Positions 39,850-52,100 of a stretch of 64,000 nt of DNA are shown here, one piece after another. How positions within the stretch are numbered: the first letter of the stretch is position 1; every line of letters starts with the position of its first letter. The position numbers and the translations under genes were made by a program. The notes beneath the pieces are model-generated. The model did no database searches. It was given only the letters and a program-made list of their open reading frames with translations, and was not told the DNA's origin. The DNA comes from Chrysoperla carnea (taxonomy: Eukaryota > Arthropoda > Insecta > Neuroptera > Chrysopidae), in the NCBI RefSeq assembly GCF_905475395.1, contig NC_058337.1:83012368-83076367 (forward strand), given 5' to 3'.

Positions 39850-42800
39850 TTTTTATTGTATTATTTAGATAGGATTTTTCAATTTATTTTTAATTAAATT
39901 AACGAACTTAAAAATACACCTATTTTTAAAAAAAATTTCATTTTTCTCTTCTAAGTCAGAATTTTGGATGTCGAATGTGTTTTGTTTTTGTTTTCTGTAC
40001 ATATTGAAAGAACTATAAAACGTAATTTAATTTGTAAAAAAATCAGATTGTATTTTATACTGTAAATATTCTTTAGACAAGAAGAAAAATCATTTAACTG
40101 AACGATTAAGATTGTAAACCATAACAAATTATTTTTGGGAAAAAATTTCGAAAAAAAATTCTCATTCTTGAAATTTCATATCCTTTAACATGACAGAAAT
40201 ATATCGTTTTTCTTCAAAATGAAGGATAATCTGCTTCAATACGAGAATGAAATTTCTTTCGAAGGAAAAATAACAACAGTAATATGATATAATATTTTCC
40301 TATTTCAAACTAACAAACTCACGATAGTTAATTTTTCAAGCAATCTTTATTAGTCAATATAATATTAAACATTAAAATGTACCTAAATATTTCGTCAGAA
40401 CACTATATTTTTCTATGATCTCTTCAGGATTCGTTTTTGTCTTTGAAAATTTGTTAATATTAGAGGGTGTTTTCTATTAAGTAAGTACAAAAAATTAAAT
40501 AGAGTTTTGAGCCAATTTTATGACAAAACGTTCTTATGATAGTAAAAATAAAAAAATATCCCCTAGATGTATTATATGTGCATACCAAATTCCACAAGAT
40601 TATCTTAAGCGATATCACAGAAATTATAAAAATAATTTTTCCTTAAATTAAACTTAGATTCGCATCTTAGAATGGAAATGTTTGCGGACAGATGTTACCA
40701 TGAACTTTCTTCATAAAATTGGTTTAAAATATGCTCTTAAATTTTTTGTACTCACTTAAAAAGCTACATATATTTCTTTATTTCATGAAGAATCTTCAAA
40801 ATTTTGTAGGTTAAAAAAAATTAAAGGAAACATACATGCAAAATTTCTAGTAATTTGTAAAAATTCCAAATTATATTTAGAGATTCAAAATTTGAAAATA
40901 GTTCCAAAATTTACTTTCTTTCCATCGTGTATGTTAAACATATTTTTGGACGTATTTATAAAAATTTTATTTTAGTTATGATTAAATAACTAACAAATAT
41001 TTTGAAGATTCCTCAATTTTCTTTCCTTCTGTTAACAATTTTCTACCTTAAAAATATTAACTTTCAACTACTTAATTAAGGTGCTCTATTTTTAGATGTT
41101 CTAGTCTTCTTCTTAAAACTTCTTTCGATTCTTTTGTAATCCCCACATTTACCAACTCTTTAACTAATTTTTCAATCTTAATCGTAGAAATTGTAATACC
41201 TATGTATAAGTATTTACAAATGTTTAATTTATATTTTTGTCATCGAACAAAAAAAAATATTTAAAAATACAATCTTGTGATACTTTTTTCTTGTAAGATC
41301 TTATTTCTTGTAACCTTGATCCATCCATTTTTACAGACAGTTGATATTTAATAAAGCCAATCAAAGAAGTTTTTGCTTATATGAGGTGAAGTTTGTAATA
41401 TCAATGATAATGATATTATAAACTACCTACATCTTACTTTCAAGGTATTTCCTTTTGCCAATGAATTTCATCTTTCAACGTTTATAAAACCGCAAAACAT
41501 AGATACCTATTTAATAAAGAACATCGAAAGAGACGCTCAAATTACAAAAAACCACGGACAATCTATTATATTGATCAGATTATATCGATCGATAAATTAG
41601 GTTTAAATTTATGGGCCCTCTTGAAATAAAAAGTAAGACAATCTTTTTTGATAGCTATTTCGGCTCTAACAGTCTTTCTGTGACGTTTCAAATTCAAGGA
41701 AGGAGGTTATCACGAAGGTGTAAGCTGATACTCTGCAATTGTCGTAGGTCATCTCTCTACGCAAATAATTATCTTTTCCCGTACAACTTGACCAAAAACA
41801 CCTTATGCCAAACTGTCACAACTTGTAAATATTTCGCACTATCACATGAACCAATATTGCAAAATGATATTTTTGGAATCAACAAAAAATTAAACGTACA
41901 GATCTCGTGCAAATTCAAGCATAGATTTTGAATCTTTTCACATTTGAATCAATTACCTGCTTACCTGCTTACAAATATAGCTACTTTAATTACTGTAGGT
42001 TATAGAATCGGCTGAACTATAAACATTTTCCACCAATGACTGGCATTAAAGGCAATCAATGTCTATCAGAGATAAAATGAGACTATGATCTTTTGATTTT
42101 TTATTTGCAAACACACGGTTAATTTCATTTATAATCTATTTTAAAATTCAGTCATTTGGTTATCTATCAATAAAGGAAATCAAAATTCAAAATCTAAGTT
42201 TATCAAGCCTCAAATCCTATGCAAAAACTCAAATGGACATAATTTTGTTTCTTGGCTAAATAATTAAGTAGAAAAGTTCTAACATATTTTTCGATAAGAA
42301 GCCGTAGCTTTAACGAAATAAATCTTTGTTAATTTTTTAAGTTGTAGAAAATAGAATTAACGTAGGTTCTATGCATATTGTTTTGAAACAAACGAAGGCT
42401 TTTCGCGTTAACGTTATTATTACGAAAATAACAACAAGAACAAAAGATGACACACAAAAATATATGTGATTTTATTTACCCGTCTAGTTTTTAAAAACCA
42501 TATGCTAGAATAATTTGACTTTCCTGAACAAATCATCATAAAAAAATTATCAAGGCTAATATAAATGATGGCTCGAGAAAATTCTCGAATTAAATTTCGA
42601 TTTTACCCCCATTTCTTAGATCAATTTTTGTTTTACATAAAATTTGGTGACAATCTGCACCAAATTAACATTTCTATTTAAAAGAGCAATTAAGATTTGC
42701 TAATTAATGTATTTAAATAATACAAAAATTGATTTAGGAAATTGAGGCAATGCCGAAATTTAGTATCTTCATGTTTCAAGCTCCTGAGAAGAAAGAGGTC

Positions 42801-44850
42801 CGTAATGTTACGAACAAACTGGTTGAGCAATAAATTAATCAAGGTCTTAAAGAGTACCTATATTGCCTGGTATTTATGGACGACGTAATAGCGGCAATAT
42901 TTTGCCCCATAAGACACATTATTTAATAGTTGTTTTTTTGTTCATAGCTTTATGAGCCTCTTTATCACACTCCTGCGATTTTAGGAATCTGAAACATATC
43001 CAGGATATGTTCAAGGCGGTCAAATATATCCTAGCATATGGTTTTTTTTTTTTTTTAATTTGACGGAAATATAAAATCACTTATAATTGTGTGCGTCATA
43101 CTCTGTTGCAATGTCTTTATTGAAAAAAATTTAATTAATAGACTGAATCTAATAATTTGTTGCCTATTTTACATATTTTAAAATAATTAGAAAATATTAC
43201 AACTGATTACAAAGCATAATGGAAAGTAGGAGAGACTGGAGTTGAAAGTATGCAGAGATGTATCATTAAGCACGTTACAAAGAAGCTTAAATACATCATT
43301 GTACCGCAAACGAACAACTAATCAACTGCTATTTAAAATAAATCCAAGACTTGCACTGATTGATTTTGAAAACACAAAGTAAAATTGATTGTCAGTATAT
43401 TCTTTTTATAATTATTTAGTTTTTCATTCTATTTCAAGAAACTTTGATTATATTTAAAGTATATGCTTAGAACGATCTTAGCTAACTAAATTATAACTTG
43501 ATAACTTTAGCTTCTTCTTTTTAAAATTAAAAAATTTTATATTTGGGCATATTTAAGGCGAGTGGGATACCCACCCCTCTAGCTGGAGGGATACCAACCA
43601 CTCTATAAACTTTTCTCATATTTCAGGAAAAATACTCCCAAACGGAGCTAAAATTGACTGAAAACCACATATGACTACATTTCATATGTGTGTATACTCC
43701 CTTTCTATAGATCACATTTTGGTCCTCTTAAAGGTCCTTATACTGATTTTTAGGGTTCCCAAAAAACCCTATTCTATTTTTGTCTATTTTTACCACTGTT
43801 AGGGGAGAGAGAATTCTTCCTTAAATAAGAGAAAACTTAAAATTGACATTATATTTTTGGATTCAACGTGTATATTACAAAATAATACGATATTTCATCA
43901 TTTTTTCGTTGTTCAATAAATTAAAAAAATTAATTCAGTACAAGTTTTAAAAAAATAAAATTATAATTGGGTGTGGTCAAAACTGTTATTATTATTATTA
44001 TAATATTTGTCTGAATGACGGCAGTAGAAGTACACTGTAATATTGTTATACACTGTTGTTATTATACCTATTTATATATTGACTTAAACATGGAAGAACC
44101 TTGGACATTCTTTCACAGAAAATATACTTTTACAAAAATATAAAATAATAAACTTTTGTGACGTACGTTCTTTATTAATATGTTCAATAATATTTCATTA
44201 AAGTTAATTTCTTGAAAATCCGGTGTTATATGAAAGCTATCCAAATACTATAATTAAACGACCTAAGAACAACTACAATCTTTATTTTATCTGCAGCCCT
44301 ATCTATAGTAAAAATTGATCATCCGATTCTTTAACCCTCAACTTAGGAACGTTTTCTTACAATCATCTTTAAGTCGTGTATATGCCTTCTCATTAACGCC
44401 TTTTATAAGCAATTTTTTAATGCCTCTTACGGTATTAAATGTATATATTTGAGCTGTTAAAGTTTGCGTTTTAACATGTAAATCCTATATAGAAGTGATT
44501 TTAAAGGTTTGCTTTATTATGTAACAAGGCTAATTTAAAATTAATTTGGAAAAAACTAACATTCATATGTTATAAACATGACAAATAAATTCCTACGAAG
44601 AAAACTATAACGAGCCGCACTTGTGTTTCCATAAAATACATATTAAGTGATGAAGGAATGTGGCATTTGTGTGTTATTTCTTATTTTCTGGAAGAACTTT
44701 TGGCCAACGATGTCCCCACGCTGGACAAACTAAAACAATATCTGCAAGAAATCAAATGACAAAAAAAAATATCAAACCACTTCTGTACATTCAACTCAAG
44801 CTGTTAAATGTGCATCTTTATAACTAATTTTAAAAAATGGAAGCAAAAAC
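39850..44850. other. 3' region of cuticle gene, then gene-free DNA
   Basis: No AATAAA lies immediately after the cuticle stop codon, and the polyadenylation site is unclear. Beyond it I see no gene. The 106-codon frame at 41611-41931 has no supported homology. Segment 43535-43830 is somewhat GC-richer but yields no protein motif. A short poly-T run lies near 43042. Confidence 0.5.
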
Positions 44851-44854
44851 CGGC

Positions 44855-45110
44855 TGGGTCCATGTTTAATAAAAAAATCTTTCTAGTGCCAACCTCAAAA
44901 TTGCTTACAATAGTATTTTTCGTGTTCTTGGACAACGAACATCTCCTACAATTATGTGTCAAGCAAAACGATTTTTGCATTTAGGTATTTAGCAATTATC
45001 TTCCCAATGGAAAAAAAGAAAAGTGTACGCCAAATTACAGCTCGTGCGTTCATGAAAAATTTTTCGAGCCTTGCAAACTTTACAGTTACAAGAATTTAGT
45101 GGGTACACAA
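44855..45110 (+). pseudogene. probable non-LTR retrotransposon (LINE) remnant
   Basis: One plus-strand frame around 44886-44990 reads ANLKIAYNSIFRVLGQRTSP followed by TIMCQAKRFLHLGI and a stop. The 'aYN..fR.llg....S' pattern resembles the conserved C-terminal tail of many LINE reverse transcriptases (recalled pattern). The following bases in another frame look like its continuation (RQITARAFMKNF), which implies a frameshift. No reverse transcriptase core is nearby. The call rests on about 35 residues. Confidence 0.4.
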
Positions 45111-45605
45111 ATTCTAAGGCTAAGCATAATTAAGCCGATCTCTAGAAGTATATTTGCTTAAGACAATGTATCCTGATGGTCACTTGTTTTATTTCTTTTA
45201 ATTTTGCCTTTTTTTTTCAACGGTTTTACTAATATTTTGTAATTATATTAAAAATAATTAATTTTTACTATTTCTATTATTTTAATGTTTAAAAATCTTT
45301 TTTAAAATAATATATACATATAAATTAAAGTAAGAAATTTGGTATTATTATTCAATTTATTACTTAATTTCTTTCAAATAATTTGCTTTCTTAATTAATT
45401 CATTTAAAGCTAGCCTACATTCCATTATAATTATAAACATGTTTTATTTTTGACAATAATTAATAAATTTGTTATTAAATTTTTTATTAAAATAGTTTTA
45501 AAAATATTATATCGACAATAACAGAGTAACGTAAAGAATAAAGGTTGAATATACAATGTCAATGTTGACATTTTGGTGAGTTCCATTTGGAGGCCATACT
45601 ATTAA

Positions 45606-47510
45606 CCGTCGTGAAGTTGGCCCCCGCATTTTTTGTTCCAGAATATAAACCATATGGTTCGATTGTACTCGCATTAAGATGGATTGTTCCAGAATTTCAC
45701 TCTTTTGTACCACCCCATTCTCGAGATATTCAATTATATATGCGCGGGGGCCAACTTCACGCTAGCCCCCGCATTTTTTGTACTGAAATTTTAATGCTAC
45801 CTTTCGGAAGAACAATCAAAATAAAGGATTGTTCCAGAATATAAAGGGAAAAAAATCAAAAATACGGGGTGGGGAGCCAAAAATATACCAACCCACTAAT
45901 ACAAGTTAACAAGTTACCAATTCAGTAGAATAACGCTATAAACATAGATTTCTTACAAAAGACTATAAAATTGATATTATTGTTCATTTTGAGAAATGTA
46001 TACTGAAAACGGCAGCCATGGGGAGGATATTTATAAGGGTGCAATTACATGATGATGGAAAATTATGTAAATGCTACTTCTTGAGACGTTAGTACTGAGC
46101 TACTGTATGTGCCAATTGATAGATATACGTTAAAAAAGGATTTTTCCAGAATATTTAATCAATACAACTTCAAATGGGGCGTGAGGGAGCAAAAATTCAC
46201 CCCCGATACAAGAGTAAGCACATAGCGCATTCGTTTGTACTGGTTTATGAATAGAATTTTTGGAAAGACCACTTATAGAATAACTTAGTTTTCAATTTTC
46301 ACTACTTTTAAACCAAGAACGTAGCCACAGGGAGGTGATATATATTCGGGGGAAACCTAACCCTCGCTGTGCTGCTTCCTGTGACGTTTGTACTGGGTTA
46401 CTGTATACGCCAATCGATAGATATACATTAGTAGAGGATTGTTCCAGAATATTAAATCAATTCAACTTCAAATGGGGCGTAGGGGAGGAAAATCAACCCC
46501 CGATACAAGAGTAAACACATAGCGCATTCGTTTGTACTGGTCTATGAATAGAATTTTTGGAAAGAATACATATAGAATAACTTATTTTTCCATTTTCACC
46601 CTTTTTAAACCAGGAACGTAGCCACAGGGAGGTTAGATATATGCGGGGGAAACCTAACCCTCGCTGTGCTGCTTCCTGTGACGTTTGTACTGGGATACTG
46701 TATACGCCAGTCTATAGATATACATTAGTAGAGGATTGTTCCAGAATATTAAATCAATACAACTTCAAATGGGGCGTGGGGGAGGAAAATTTACCCCCGA
46801 TACAAGAGTAAGCACATAGCGCATTCGTTTGTACTGGTTTATGAATAGAATTTTTGGAAAGACCACTTATAGAATAACTTAGTTTTCAATTTTCACTACT
46901 TTTAAACCAAGAACGTAGCCACAGGGAGGTGATATATATTCGGGGGAAACCTAACCCTCGCTGTGCTGCTTCCTGTGACGTTTGTACTGGGTTACTGTAT
47001 ACGCCAATCGATAGATATACATTAGTAGAGGATTGTTCCAGAATATTAAATCAATTCAACTTCAAATGGGGCGTAGGGGAGGAAAATCAACCCCCGATAC
47101 AAGAGTAAGCACATAGCGCATTCGTTTGTACTGGTATATGAATGGAATTTTTAGAAAGCCAACTTATAGAATAACTTAGTTTTCAATTTCCACTATTTTT
47201 AAACCACGAACGTAGCCACAGGGAGGTTAGATATATGCGGGGGAAACCTAACCCTCGCTGTGCTACTTCCTGTGACGTTTGTACTGGGATACTGTATACG
47301 CCAATCGATAGATATACATTAGTAGAGGATTGTTCCAGAATATTAAATCAATACAACTTCAAATGGGGCGTAGGGGAGGAAAATTAACCCCCGATACAAG
47401 AGTAAACACATAACGCATTCGTTTGTACTGGGCTATGAATGAAATTTTTGGAAAGAATACTTATAGAATAACTTAGTTTTCCATTTTCACTATTTTTAAA
47501 CCACTTTTTG
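45606..47510 (+). repeat. left terminal inverted repeat with 297-bp subrepeats
   Basis: The outer ~600 bp (to about 46210) matches the right end almost base for base. Inward, the GGATTGTTCCAGAATATTAA block recurs exactly 297 bp apart at about 46437, 46734, 47031 and 47328, preceded by a diverged unit near 46140. Units alternate between two types: GGAGGTGATATATATTCGGG at about 46330 and 46926, and GGAGGTTAGATATATGCGGG at about 46631 and 47224. The real homogenised unit is therefore a 594-bp dimer. The frame at 45587-45844 is noncoding TIR sequence, mirrored at 53890-54123. Confidence 0.9.
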
Positions 47511-49156
47511 TGTTTAGTTTTTGAAAGGAACATTTTTTACATTTAAACTTTTGCTCTATCTCTAAAGGGTTAGAAGATGGGTCCTTCGGACCCAAAACCC
47601 AATTGACCTATGTTGCTCATTTACGAACTTGACCTCAAGTTCAAAATAAGCAACATAGGTCAAAAATAAAAGAAAAATAAACAAACAAAAAAATATTTCA
47701 ATTTATTTTAAATATTTTTTTATGCACAAAAAATAATACATTTTTTGCCAAAAAATGATAAATTTCCCGTTTTTTGCAAAAACATGGATCAAGGAGCCAG
47801 TTTACGGGCATGCAACTTATTATAAAATCGATAGTTAATACTAAAACCTACAATTTAAATAAAAATTTAACTTTCTAGAACCCAATGGCTTAAAATGGCA
47901 GCCGTTCTGAAAAGATCATTTCTAAAAAGTGATAAATTTTCTGTTTTTTGCAAAAATATGGGTCAAGAAATCATTTTACGGACATGCAACTTCTTATAAA
48001 ATCGAAAGATAATAAAAAATGCTACAATTTAAAAAAAAAATTAACACTCTAGGACCAAATGGCATAAAATGGCAGCCATTTTAAAAAAATCATAAAATTT
48101 AAAATTTTGGCCGAATTATTCGGCGAATTTAGTTAAAATTTTAACTGAAAGTTGTACGTGTTATAACCTAGTTTTGGTATAAATTTCATTAAAATCGGTC
48201 AAATATTTTTCAAGTTACAGTCAAATGAACTCATTTATCATATACATGTATAATATATATATATGTATAACTTGGGGAGGGAGGTAACAAAAACCCCCCC
48301 AAAAAAAATGTGGTGTAGTTTATAACCATTACTACAAACTTACCAAATTTAGATATGCTCCGATATCTCCTCTTTAAAATAAAAAATAAAAAAGATAAAA
48401 TTTCTGAAAAAAATACCATTTTTGACGCCATTTTGTTTTTTTGACCTGTTGCACCACTCCGAGAAAGTAAAAAATTTCAAAAAATACTTATTTTTAAGTA
48501 AAAAGCAAAACCCCAAAGTTTCGTTGCCCGAACTTTTAATCCATACATAAAGCCTATTTTTATTCTACTAATACATGAGTGAGTGAGTTACAGTTGTAGT
48601 AGTTACAGTTGTAGTCATTTGAAACAATATGATTAACTTGTAGTTAATTCGCGTAGTGCTTTCCATATGGTACTTTGACTTATTAGGTATACAAAGAATA
48701 TTATTTGGATAATTCAACATATAGATTGGTATCTTTCCGTTTAATATAACTTCGAAAATATTATTCTATCGTGGATTTTTATTGTGTCAATTTTTTTGCT
48801 TTTTTTCATTTATTATCATTTTTACAATTTTTTGCTTTTATAAGCTTTATTTTTCCTTCATATTTTTGGTGTTTTGATTTATTCGCCGAAAAATAAAATA
48901 ATTTTTTTTTAATTTTTGATTAATTTTGTTTTTATTATATACATGTATAAATGTATGTATTTTTCGATTTTTGAGTTTTTTTTTTTGGTTTATAATTTTG
49001 TTTTATTGTTTGTGCTTTTTTTTTTTGTTCACTTATTTTTTCGTGTCGGAGTTTATTTTTAATTATTTCGATTTATTTTTGGAATTATTATTTTTTTTAA
49101 ATTGAACTTGTTTTTGATTTTTTTTAAATTTAAATTTGTTTTATTACAAATTTAAA
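47511..49156. other. left interior of the transposon (5' of the ORF)
   Basis: Contents in order: a reversed fragment of dispersed family A (about 47505-47640); a hairpin with arms TTGACCTATGTTGCT/AGCAACATAGGTCAA (about 47603-47664) enclosing a nested GAACTTGA/TCAAGTTC stem; a tandem duplication of about 175 bp (about 47740-48110); and a long T-rich run (48780-49130) just before the start codon. There is no second ORF. No promoter motif could be fixed. Confidence 0.65.
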
Positions 49157-52100
49157 ATGCCGAGAACTTTGAAACTACTCCCGACTGAAATTTTGGATGA
49201 GGCTCTTGATTTTAATCTTTATGATGAAATTGGTAAACTCATACCTCCGTCCAGTGGTATATGGAGAGAAATTAGTAAACGCCTTAGTAATCAAATTACT
49301 CCAAAACATTTATGGGTAATGTTTCATGGAAATCGATATAAGTTGAAAAATTTGTATTTCGAAGCTAAAGGACTCTTCATTCAAGAAGAAATTATTGAAC
49401 CGAAGGAAACCGAAATAAACACTGGTGATATAAATAATACGTCTACAGAATCCGTTGCTTGTTCTGATTTATCTTATTCCATCATAGAAAAGAAAGATGT
49501 CAAAAGCAAAAACTTTCCTCTTTTGCATACTATTCTTACAATATCTGCGGCTCTTTGGTCTAAAATAATACCTTCCTCTTTAAACTACCAGGATAAACGT
49601 GATCACACTCGTGGATATTCTGTTTTAAGAAAAGGGTGGACTGATATAATTTATAATGCAATATGGGAGCAATTACGAATTCCATGTGCGTTTGTCTTTA
49701 AGCGAGGAATCATATCTGAAAGCCCAGGTTGTCCCTATTTAAAAATATCGGCCTTGTGCCATGAATGCCATTCAAATTTAAGTGCACATTTATTATTTAA
49801 GCCAAAAAAGACAGATGAAAATATTATTTTACAAGTCACGGCTTCTGACACCCGAGGTCATGCGCATATTAAAAAACGTCGCCTGGCTGGGCAATCCCGC
49901 CGCGAAATCGGAAAGGAATTAACTAGCACACAAGCAGCAAATTGGAGACGTGAAAACGCAAACCGCTGCATGCTATACGGCGAACCACAACCCGCAAATC
50001 TTTATAGTCTTGAAGTATTAAGAAAAGCAAAACAGGAGATTCGCGATGAGATTTTGATTGGAGGGAAATGTACCGATTTAGTAGAATCATTTCATAATCT
50101 TAATGAGTCTGTCGAATTTGCAGATATTATAAAGGAATTGTGCTTAAATAAATTTCACCTCATATACTGGACCATAAATCAAGCGACAATTTACAAAGAA
50201 ATGAGCCACCGTGAGAGAATAAGCATTTCTATAGATGCAACTGGATCACTTGTGCAACAGGTACACAAAGGGAACGACTATTCCGGCAGTATTTTCTTAT
50301 ATCAATGTGTAGTTTCCTCAAAAAGTGCAGTGGTTCCAATTGTACAAATGCTATCGGAAAAACATAACGCAAACATGATAGCATATTGGCTTCGCGAATG
50401 GCTACGAACAAGACTCCCCATACCTTTTGAAGTTATCACGGATTTTTCACTGGCTTTGATGAATGCTGTTTCTTTGGCATTTAATGGAATGGAGCTATCC
50501 AACTATATTGACCTGTGTTTGCAAATTTTAAAAGATGCAAAAGATGACAATGTGCATTTACCCCGAACATTTTTACGCATTGATATAGCCCATCTTATTA
50601 ATTTGGTATGCCGTTGGAAGTGTTTCCATAGTACACAATTTAAAGTGAAAGATTTCTACGTCCGTTGTGTTGGTATCCTGTCGCAGTGTACTACTTTGGA
50701 AGATTTTAGGGAAATTTTGCTTTCCGTTCTAGTCGTTTCACAAAGTAAAAGAAGCGGTCGAGTAAAGGATATGGATTTTTTAACGCCTTGTGAAAATCGG
50801 GAGGTCTTTCTCATGAATAGAATTAAAAGCTATAAAATAGAACAATTCGTTAATAAAACAACTAAAACAATTGAAGGGGATACTTTTGTAGACGATGTTG
50901 ATAAGTACGAAGAGGAAATTTTAGCGGAGGCTTTCGTAAAAGATGCTACTAAGAATAAATTGACAGAGATACAAAAAATTCAAGCAGAAGCACTTCAAGA
51001 ATGTGGTGTCCAAGGAAGTCGCCTTAATGCATATTACTTACCAAATTTTGCTCAAGATTTGTTAAGAATATGTAAACACTTCGTAATGTGGACAGGAGTT
51101 TTATCTTCGAAGTATATGGCGACTGTAACTGCATCGTCATCGTATGTGGAAAGTTACTTCAACGATTTGAAGAATTCTGTTCTCAAGAACGAGAACTTAC
51201 CTATTCGAGCTGACAAGTTCTTTGTTCACCACGTACGATCTATTGAAGGTACAGTGAAATTGGTTAAATCAACTCTTTTACTGTCAAAGGAGCAACTAAA
51301 ATTTAAACCAACACAAAATGTCAATTCTATTTTCATTGATAAAAGTGAAAATATCAGTCAAAATCTTGAAATATGTAATAATAATTTAGGGACCGATCTT
51401 GATCATTTAAACGAAGTTGAAAATTGGAAGGGAAAAGCAGCGCAAAAAATCAAAACGAATAAATATTTACAAAAATGTCCTGGAATGACATCAATTGAAG
51501 GCAAACCAATAACAATTAGTTCAAAAAAATTGTTATTAAGAAATGGGAGTATTCTACCTTCTTTAGTAATAAATGGCATGAAAATACAGGTAACATATAC
51601 CTGTCCTTTTGATACTTTGGCCCAAGCATTTTCTGCCGCCTATGTCGATATAAATTCATATAATACATTCGTTGACAAAAGCGGCATTCAGTTTTTTGAA
51701 TTAGTAAAAAATTTTGTAATGCAAGGGCCTAAGTCTTCTATTTATAAACAAAGGGCCGACCTCTTATTGAAATGGCGTGGGAATTCCCTGAAAAATAATG
51801 TATTAGATTGTTCTGGAAACGTAATAGAGCTGGCAGAATATCTCTTTAAAAATGAGCCCAGTGTCATAAATATCCGGAAATGTAAAAAATGTAATTCCGC
51901 ACGTTCATCTTCTGTTGTTGCATTATGCTTAACTCCCCAATATTTTTATGAAACTGGTTTTGCTGGTGTCGAAGAAAATATAAAAAAATCTCTACGAATC
52001 GCTTTAAATCAACAATGCAAATCATGTAAGGAGGATATGGAAACTTCTACTGTTATTGGGAATCATTTAATAATTGACGTAGAATTTACAAACTTTCCGA

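Noticed and set aside
41611..41931. 106-codon plus-strand frame beginning with ATG, with a TIFFDSYFGSNSL stretch faintly like piggyBac transposases
   Set aside because: The resemblance covers about a dozen residues. The expected GTVR and catalytic motifs do not follow in any frame, so I do not call a transposon.
45587..45844. 85-codon frame, repeated inverted at 53890-54123
   Set aside because: It lies in the transposon's terminal repeat. Identity between the two is due to TIR homogeneity, not conserved coding.
50229..50502. Two minus-strand frames inside the transposase gene
   Set aside because: Overlapping antisense frames of a long real ORF with no independent motifs.
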